In this document: positions 61,401 through 64,000 of the stretch, piece after piece
Layout of the letters: every line of letters begins with the position of its first letter
Numbering within the stretch: position 1 is the stretch's first letter
NCBI RefSeq assembly: GCF_963678635.1
Contig: NC_087066.1
Span: forward strand, 46,349,129-46,413,128
DNA from: Symsagittifera roscoffensis
Taxonomy: Eukaryota; Xenacoelomorpha; Acoela; Convolutidae
Reading direction: 5' to 3'
DNA length: 64,000 nt
Made by a program: the position numbers and the translations under genes
Notes under the pieces: generated by a model
What the model was told of the DNA's origin: nothing
Database searches by the model: none
Seen by the model: only the letters and a program-made list of their open reading frames with translations

Positions 61401-63572
61401 TCAAAACTTGTTAATTGGATGTGAGGATACATGCGATCCTGGTTTATTTTTATCAATTTCCTCTAAAAGAGGGGTTTGTATTTTTTGATCACATTCTTGT
61501 TCTATTCTTTCAGTTTGCTCATCTTGAGTGAAAATTGAGGTCACTATGGAAGTGAAAAGTATATTGTGTGAGGCGGAAAGCAATACTTTGCCAAACCGTA
61601 GTGAGTGGCCGGTAATTTTGTGAATATGCATAGCCTTCATTATGAATACTAGGCAATCTAATATGAATTTCACAAATAGAAAAGAGGCGAAGACTTTTCC
61701 GCATTTTTCTAAATAGTATTGTACTTTCCCGAATATACGGGTGTATTCGTTTTTCCAAAAGTTTGGAGAGATGACATAGTCCAAATATATTGTTTGAGAA
61801 GAGCCTAGTGGGCTATATGAGTCCGTGAAAAGAAATTTTTGGGCGTTTAGAAAGGAGCTGGATACTTTTTGCAGTATTCCTTTCATCTCTGAATTATCGG
61901 AAATCATATTCCAGAATTTTTGCATTTGAGCATATGTGTAGATTAAAGTACCTTGACTAGAGGCTAAAAAATGCTTAATCTATTGAACTATCTCTTTTGG
62001 TTTAAAGAGATATGGTCCTGTAACCCTTGTTATTTGAGGGGTTAATTCAATCCAGGACTTATCATCATCAACATCTAGTTGAAAGAGATTTAAATGTTTG
62101 TCTGAACAGTCTTGTAAATCTGCCGACTGAAAAGTTTGTCGCGTAATTGGATTGACAAATCGATTGTTTTCCTTATACATAATGGGAATGCGATTATAGC
62201 ATTCATCCATTAATTGCAAAGGTGAATAAAATTTCGGACATTGGTAGAGCCAGGCAACATTGCCATTGGTCTCTAAAAACATAGAGCGGTTCTGAGTTAA
62301 AATGTAGCCAGCCAAACGTGGGCTTTCAAGTGAAAGCATTAGAGTATTTAATATTGAGGAATGTTTAGCTCACATTGATTTTGCAGAAGGGCTAACTCGG
62401 CCGCTCTGAGCATGTAGAAGCTATTAAAAAGAATATAGTCCAATTTGGTTCCTATATGAGCTTCGTAGTCAATTTGACTAGTTGAGAATTTGAGTGGCGG
62501 CAAATCATCACTTGTTGTGAGAAAAGTAGAATTTGGTTGGCCGGCATTATGAATAGTTCCCGTTTTTGGGGTTAGTTCCAGTATCCATATTGAAACCGTC
62601 AGTGTATGCAATAAAAAGTGAATCATATGAAGTTGGATACACTATTCTGGGATGACCACAAAGAGATTGCGGTTTATTCATCACCTGTAGTATGAATTTT
62701 TGAGAATCCCTTGTTTGGGTAGAATGAATAGACGGGCTAGAATTGTCTTTAATTATATAGTATGATTCTTCGTTTCGAATCATTTTAGCCGGAAATCTGT
62801 TTAAAACAGTGAAAATGCAATTTTTGGGTTCTTCCCAAGTATAAGCAAAAGTGTCTAAGGATGTTGTTTCACATCCATTTGTAGACACTGGACAGGGCAA
62901 AGGAATGTTTTGCCAATTTTTGACAGTTCCATCTTTGAGGTTAACAGTCAGAGTTACATTTTGCATGTAAGTTTCAAAAGTGTCCAGTTTAATCCAAGAA
63001 CGACCATCACATTCATTATGATGTTCGCCGTCAACTTTGCCAGCATGAGCATTAGTTACTGTTTTAACATTAAATTTGAAAGGAATATTTCCAATACTAT
63101 CATAGCCTAGGTTGAGATAGCATCTGTCGGCGGCCGATTTACATTGATCGGCACATAAATGGAGATCAGTAGTGAGCATATTTTGTCGACCACTCGAATC
63201 AAAAGAATCGCAGAACCAACGCATTGATTGGTCTTTGATTCGACACATTGTCGCATTTACTTTTGTGCGATAATGTCTCTGATAAAGAGTAACATAAGCA
63301 TGGGTTACTTTAATATTTTCTGGTTGGACTTTGCAAGGTGCTAGTTTATTTAGAGAGAACATTTTGTTAGAAATCATTAGTTGACAATCATAATGAGCAA
63401 CCCGAAGATTATTTGCAGTATTTCCATACAATTGTTCTTTCGGATCAAATGCTGAGGTTTGATTTCAAAGTATTATTAGAGTTAAAAGACCAACCAAATA
63501 AATTTTTTGCAGATTTATTTTTTGGTGGTGAATGATAGTAAAAGAATTTTTAAAAGTACTCGCTTTAAGCAT
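61401..63572 (-). pseudogene. Envelope-like glycoprotein gene, broken
   Basis: Minus-strand reading starts at ATG 63572 with a hydrophobic signal-peptide segment, then TGA at 63465-63467. The long frame 63464-62547 is a Cys-rich ectodomain (pairs such as CNEC-like and CRI, CPVS) with N-glycosylation sequons (NVT, NSS). A frameshift near 62590 moves to 62626-62348, TAA ends that, and 62339-61401 continues in one frame with a TAG at 61980-61982. A long hydrophobic span with basic residues (about 61700-61530) is the likely membrane region, followed by an acidic tail. The Env call is inference from architecture and position before a 3' LTR. Confidence 0.65.
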
Positions 63573-64000
63573 TTCCTCGAGAGTGGTTAGAACAGGATCT
63601 TTAAACGCTGTTGTTGCTTTTTTGCAAATCTAATCTCTGATTGGCCGTTGTTATTCGGCGTCTCTCGTTTTAATTCGTATTTTCTTTGGCATTCGTTTTG
63701 TAATGTTGTGGTTTTTTCCACTCTTGTTTAATGTCGTGGTTTTTCACCTAGTTTTGATTTGTTGAGATTTAGCAGTGAAAAGATTTATATTCGTTTATGC
63801 TAATGTTATTTTTTAACAACTGCATTCCCCTTCCCTATTGGAGGAGGAAAAAAATGAAAAAAAAAAAAACATCTCTTCATACAAGAGGACTAAAAGCAAC
63901 ATCATTTATTTTCTTTCTGTTAAACTTGATCTGTAATCCTATTATAAAAAAAAATTTATCGCTCAAAATGAATTACATTGAGCATAAAGACAATCTGGTG
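63573..64000. other. Region upstream of env, unassigned
   Basis: AT-rich with a purine/pyrimidine-rich word near 63825-63865 (TTCCCCTTCCCTATTGGAGG then GGAAAAAAATG). No integrase or other pol word is recognisable before the window ends. Confidence 0.4.

Larger units (their letters stand above)
59560..63999 (-). mobile_element. 3' part of an envelope-bearing LTR retroelement (minus strand)
   Basis: Right to left: env-like pseudogene (63572-61401), accessory frame(s) (61315-60559), untranslated region, polypurine tract (59903-59917) and 3' LTR (from 59902 leftwards). Gag and pol would lie beyond the right edge. Superfamily cannot be told without pol. Confidence 0.7.

Overview
This is a window of an AT-rich, intron-rich animal nuclear genome. 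The protein families and transposon types suggest an invertebrate metazoan. I see no prokaryotic operons, no rRNA and no convincing tRNA gene, and the sequence does not let me name the phylum.

The only host gene I can support lies on the + strand from about 32.1 kb to 58.9 kb. It encodes an M1-family (gluzincin) membrane aminopeptidase. Eight exons can be joined with matching reading phases: 32113-32473, 35540-35704, 36185-36412, 43082-43409, 51047-51245, 53696-53898, 57614-57658 and 58651-58920. Together they give about 600 codons: a signal anchor, the N-terminal beta domain and most of the catalytic domain, including HEIAH, the third zinc ligand Glu and the catalytic Tyr. The C-terminal helical domain is not seen before the window ends. 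About 1.8 kb of coding sequence is spread over nearly 27 kb because mobile DNA fills the introns. Intron 4 holds a 7.2-kb Ty3/Gypsy element with two 313-bp LTRs that differ at only 3 positions. Intron 3 holds a Tc1-like foldback element, a 751-bp terminal-inverted-repeat element and a hAT-type MITE. Intron 6 holds an ATAATC-rich satellite with another MITE.

Left of the gene, 1-2263 holds two copies of a ~543-bp repeat around five exact-period 125-bp tandem repeats. Each 543-bp copy carries the same small hAT MITE with a perfect 8-bp target duplication. From 3444 to 22557 three head-to-tail copies (A, B, C) of a dead Gypsy retrotransposon abut one another. They share the same stop codons and a frameshift, so they spread as segmental duplications; B looks like an A/C hybrid. 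C is cut at 22557 by a second, minus-strand retroelement (22558 to about 30.0 kb) with an Asn/Arg/Ser-rich Gag, broken protease, reverse transcriptase and RNase H, and a tRNA-3'-end-like primer-binding site.

At the right edge (59.5-63.6 kb, minus strand) is the 3' part of an envelope-bearing LTR retroelement: a broken Env-like glycoprotein gene, then an unrecognised downstream accessory reading frame (acidic/Pro-Thr-rich N-terminus, coiled-coil C-terminus), a polypurine tract and a 3' LTR with a clear TATA box. I think the most interesting items are this env-plus-accessory arrangement, the mismatch between young LTRs and catalytically broken pol in the intron-4 Gypsy element, the GC-AG introns of the aminopeptidase, and the hybrid tandem array of dead retrotransposons.
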